A program made the position numbers and the translations under genes. This document shows positions 61,586-64,000 of a stretch of 64,000 nucleotides of DNA, in pieces (the stretch's first letter is position 1; the number at the start of each line of letters is the position of its first letter). Source of the stretch: Sialis fuliginosa. Its lineage: Eukaryota > Arthropoda > Insecta > Megaloptera > Sialidae. A model generated the notes under the pieces. It had not been told where the DNA came from. It saw only the letters and a list, made by a program, of their open reading frames with translations, and did not search any database. The stretch lies in assembly GCA_961205875.1 (NCBI GenBank), contig OY540817.1, positions 5,243,001 to 5,307,000 on the forward strand, read 5' to 3'.

Positions 61586-62285
61586 AATCTTTAAAAAATG
61601 TTTTTTTATTTATTTATTTACGACAATTTTTATCCATAATTACAAAAATATTTATACATTATATCTATAAAAATGTTATATTATTAAAGTCTTAAGTTTT
61701 ATTTAATTATAATTTACACGTAATGACGTTACAAAAAATAAATAAAGAGGAGTCATTGTTAATCACGCGACATTATAAAAAAATATCTCTGCAGCCATCA
61801 CAATAATGTTTTGTAATTTTGAACATCCTTCCTTTGAAACGAACCCTTTTAAATTTACCTTGGACATCGTAATTACTTTCATTCAAGAATCAAAGTCAAG
61901 CCCAAAACTTATTAATACCTGTGCATGTGTGTGTGTGTGTGTGTTACATATACATATATGTAATAAGAGTGGCAAGAATGGTATATAGTTTGAATTTTTC
62001 AATGTATGTGTTAACTATGTATTTTAACGTAATCTGATGATACATTTTTGTGAGTTGGTATGAGTGTTTTTTTTTGTGTGTTTGGATGTGTATGTGTGTG
62101 TGTTTGGAATTGTTTATACATAGTTTGTACAGTAGCGTAGAAGTATTATGTAGATATTGTATTATTACAATTTATTATGAAGTTTATTTCTCAAAAGATC
62201 TCTTGTATATAAATTTTCAAATTTGAGTTATTGATTCTACCATGTTCAGAATTTGATTAACTATCTAAAAATATAATAATTAACT
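61586..62285. other. AT-rich stretch with GT runs
   Basis: GT microsatellites at about 61925-61942 and 62082-62102. Nothing else recognisable. Confidence 0.45.
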
Positions 62286-62286
62286 C

Positions 62287-62318
62287 TCCGGACTGTTGTC
62301 CACGTTGTCGTATTTTCT
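62287..62318 (+). repeat. Hairpin-MITE half-copy
   Basis: GGACTGTTGTCCACGTTGTCGTAT matches the arm of the hairpin MITE at 15769-15963. Only one arm end is present. Confidence 0.7.
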
Positions 62319-62519
62319 TACTTTCTTTACCACGAAATCCTATAGAAGAAAATAAGTATTTAAAAAAAAATTGTATTGAACTTAGAGTGTTCAATTTTGT
62401 TTATTATGAATTTTCCCATAAAATGCTTAGTTTTTGAGTTATTCGTGAAAAACGTTTAAAACGTGGTTTTTTTCAATAAAAATTCTTAGGTTTTGTGCAA
62501 ACGTACTCTATATAATTTA

Positions 62520-62786
62520 TAGCTGTAATGACCAGTATTATCAACCAATTTAAAGCTCCTTTAGCGCTAAATGCTCCTTTAACCTAAATTTTGTATATTA
62601 CAAACGTGATTTAGATCAATATTAAGGCTCTCAATGAAAAATGTACATAATATGCGTTGTAAAAACATAGTGTAGAAAATTAAAAACCCATTTGATTAAA
62701 TATATTATGCTTGGTTCTGTTAATAATATGACAGTTAGTTAAAGGAGCATTTAGTTAAACTTGATAATACTGGACGTATAGCTATT
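62520..62786. mobile_element. Short MITE, CCAGTATTATCAA arms
   Basis: TAGCTGTAATGACCAGTATTATCAA then AAATGCTCCTTTAAC on the left, with GTTAAAGGAGCATTTAGTT and TTGATAATACTGGACGTATAGCT on the right. The arms are about 60 bp and the middle AT-rich. No target duplication assigned. Confidence 0.75.
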
Positions 62787-63111
62787 TTATTTATATGACT
62801 TAACAGAAAAACGAGCCAACACTGTATGTTTGTGTACTGAACAACGAATATTTTGGATGATATGGTATATTGTATATGTATACATATATATATGTATACA
62901 TATGTGTGACTGTATGAGTATATACAGGTTGTAACATGTCCGACATCACTATTAAAGAGGCTATGGTCTACTGATTCTACCGGAAGTGTACAATACCGGA
63001 TAGTCCATGGCAGCAACTTAAGTTGTGGCCACAGAAAACTCACTATTGTGCTGTATGGAAAATATGAAAAAATAACTTTAAAAAAACTCTTATTACAATA
63101 AAAATTTGTTC
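62787..63111. other. Unassigned stretch
   Basis: Short TA-rich palindromic run near 62875-62902 and a slightly GC-richer section near 62940-63040 with no recognised gene. Confidence 0.4.
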
Positions 63112-63225
63112 TGTAGGGTTTCTTCGTGTCCGTTGTCGTATTTCCATTCTAATAGATGTGTTGGCTCTCATGTCGGAGACTTCTTCAAGAGTATTTTTGA
63201 AACAGTTTTAAGACACATAATTCCG
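63112..63225 (+). repeat. Hairpin-MITE arm, diverged
   Basis: GTGTCCGTTGTCGTATTTCC, then GGCTCTCATGTCGGAGAC and TTCTTCAAGAGTATTTTTGAA, matching the left arm of 15769-15963. The complementary arm is missing. Confidence 0.65.
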
Positions 63226-63244
63226 ACACAAATTTGTTCTTGTT

Positions 63245-63758
63245 AGAGTCAACTGGGGTAAAAGTGAAACAAAATACAAATCTTTCATGTTTTTTTGACA
63301 AAATACTTACATCATTTGAACGGTACGATAACACGAACCTTAAAAATGAAAAAGTGTGTTTCATTTTTAACCTCTAATTTGGGAAAAAGTGAAACAGACC
63401 GCTAATGGAAAATATTTCTCGAAAAATTAAAAGAAAAGCTACAAAGGCAACTTTGATTTATCTTTTTTGTGGCATATCAATGTAAAATTGTAACTTTAAT
63501 TAATATCTGAGCTATACAGAAAGTTATGTGCCAAGAATTAAAATTTAATTCACATGTTTTCACATCGACTAACAGGAAAATCTGAGGGGTGATACATCAC
63601 TTATTAGGCGATTCATATTTTCAGGTCGCTTTAACAAATCTTTAATGATGATGTCAGTTTTTATAATTCTCCTTCAAACAAATTAGTTTTTTAGTTGCAA
63701 GCTTGTTTCACGTTTACCCCAATTTTTTGGTGTTTCATATTTACCCCGCTCGACCCTA
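63245..63758. mobile_element. AGGGTCAA MITE, copy 2
   Basis: AGAGTCAACTGGGGTAAAAG then TGAAACAAAATACAAATC at the left, and ATTTACCCCGCTCGACCCT at the right. Same orientation as 24633-25206 and similar throughout, but shorter because of deletions around 63295-63320 and 63385. It is non-coding. Confidence 0.88.
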
Positions 63759-63809
63759 TATATTAGTATATTTGTTAACAATAATAATAAATACAGTGGA
63801 AATTCGATA

Positions 63810-63880
63810 GAGGTACTCATAGGAAGAGTTCTGACAGCCCGAATCGATTTCTGATTGATTGTAGTAGCCAAGTTTCACTC
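63810..63880 (-). repeat. CTGTCAGAACTC-type dispersed repeat
   Basis: GGTACTCATAGGAAGAGTTC, TGACAGCCCGAATCGATTTC, TAGCCAAGTTTCACTCAC, similar to 16762-16850. The last 120 bases of the window follow, with a GTGACCAGATTTT word near 63890 that resembles the hAT-like end at 34408. Confidence 0.65.
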
Positions 63881-64000
63881 ACAGCAAGTGTGACCAGATT
63901 TTAGTTTTTGTAAACCCTGACATGTCAATGAAGACATCTTTTTTATTTCATTTTATCCTCTTTATTTTTATTTTATTCTTTTTATTTTCATAAAATTTAC

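Overview
The window is AT-rich eukaryotic DNA with no complete host gene. It looks like a repeat-dense intergenic region or a very long intron of a butterfly or moth. The main reason is the repeat spectrum. Several pieces end in the CGCGGACGAAGTCGCGGGTAACAGCTAG type of 3' end, with a core resembling GCCTATGTCCTTC, which I know as a common lepidopteran non-autonomous Helitron class. There are also eight copies of a repeat built around ACCGACTTCAAAAA, and many TA-, TTA- and 8-bp-flanked MITEs. The order is inferred from memory of these families, not from a search. Nothing in the window looks bacterial or viral, and I see no CRISPR array, rRNA or tRNA gene.

Layout. At 0.5-1.9 kb lie three tandem copies of a roughly 0.45-kb unit, followed by a long-TIR element (2668-3275) and Helitron-like DNA (3298-5025). 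From 6 to 10 kb there is a TA-flanked MITE, an hAT MITE with a perfect 8-bp duplication, and a multi-level nest: a Helitron holding a Harbinger element, which holds a second Helitron, which holds a foldback. A decayed piggyBac-like element with TTAA flanks and a broken cysteine-rich transposase tail lies at 13.2-14.1 kb. From 14 to 26 kb come Helitron pieces, GAAGTCGG repeats, an hAT element whose interior is degenerate GAACCC-type repeats, an unidentified broken coding segment (about 19.93-20.25 kb, minus strand), a Harbinger-type MITE and foldbacks. From 29 to 40 kb come hAT MITEs, an element carrying a perfect 42-bp palindrome, a deleted Tc1 element inside a MITE, a second Harbinger-type MITE and more Helitron DNA. 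From 41 to 53 kb come tandem repeats, an 874-bp inverted repeat, a rearranged Penelope-like fragment, a second long foldback, mariner-type MITEs and an inverted pair of short-unit tandem arrays. From 54 to 64 kb come another MITE with two nested insertions, a near-perfect foldback, three hAT elements with target duplications, and a second copy of the AGGGTCAA MITE.

The only protein-coding traces I recognise are transposon debris: Tc1-like transposase, the Harbinger transposase N-terminus, the piggyBac cysteine-rich tail, and Penelope-like linker plus GIY-YIG sequence. All are interrupted. Two GC-richer segments (about 14.6-14.88 and 19.93-20.25 kb) look coding-like but are unidentified. By summing my own coordinates, about 30 kb of the 64 kb is assigned to repeats. 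The rest is mostly anonymous AT-rich sequence with a few short GC-rich islands (5.9, 12.7, 29.4, 30.45, 37.9, 43.2, 47.1 and 56.6 kb). Several islands lie within tens of bases of a MITE end and could be regulatory.

The most noteworthy material is structural. It includes elements whose interiors are built from short repeats resembling their own ends, long inverted repeats able to give double-stranded RNA, and nests whose target duplications let insertion order be read directly.
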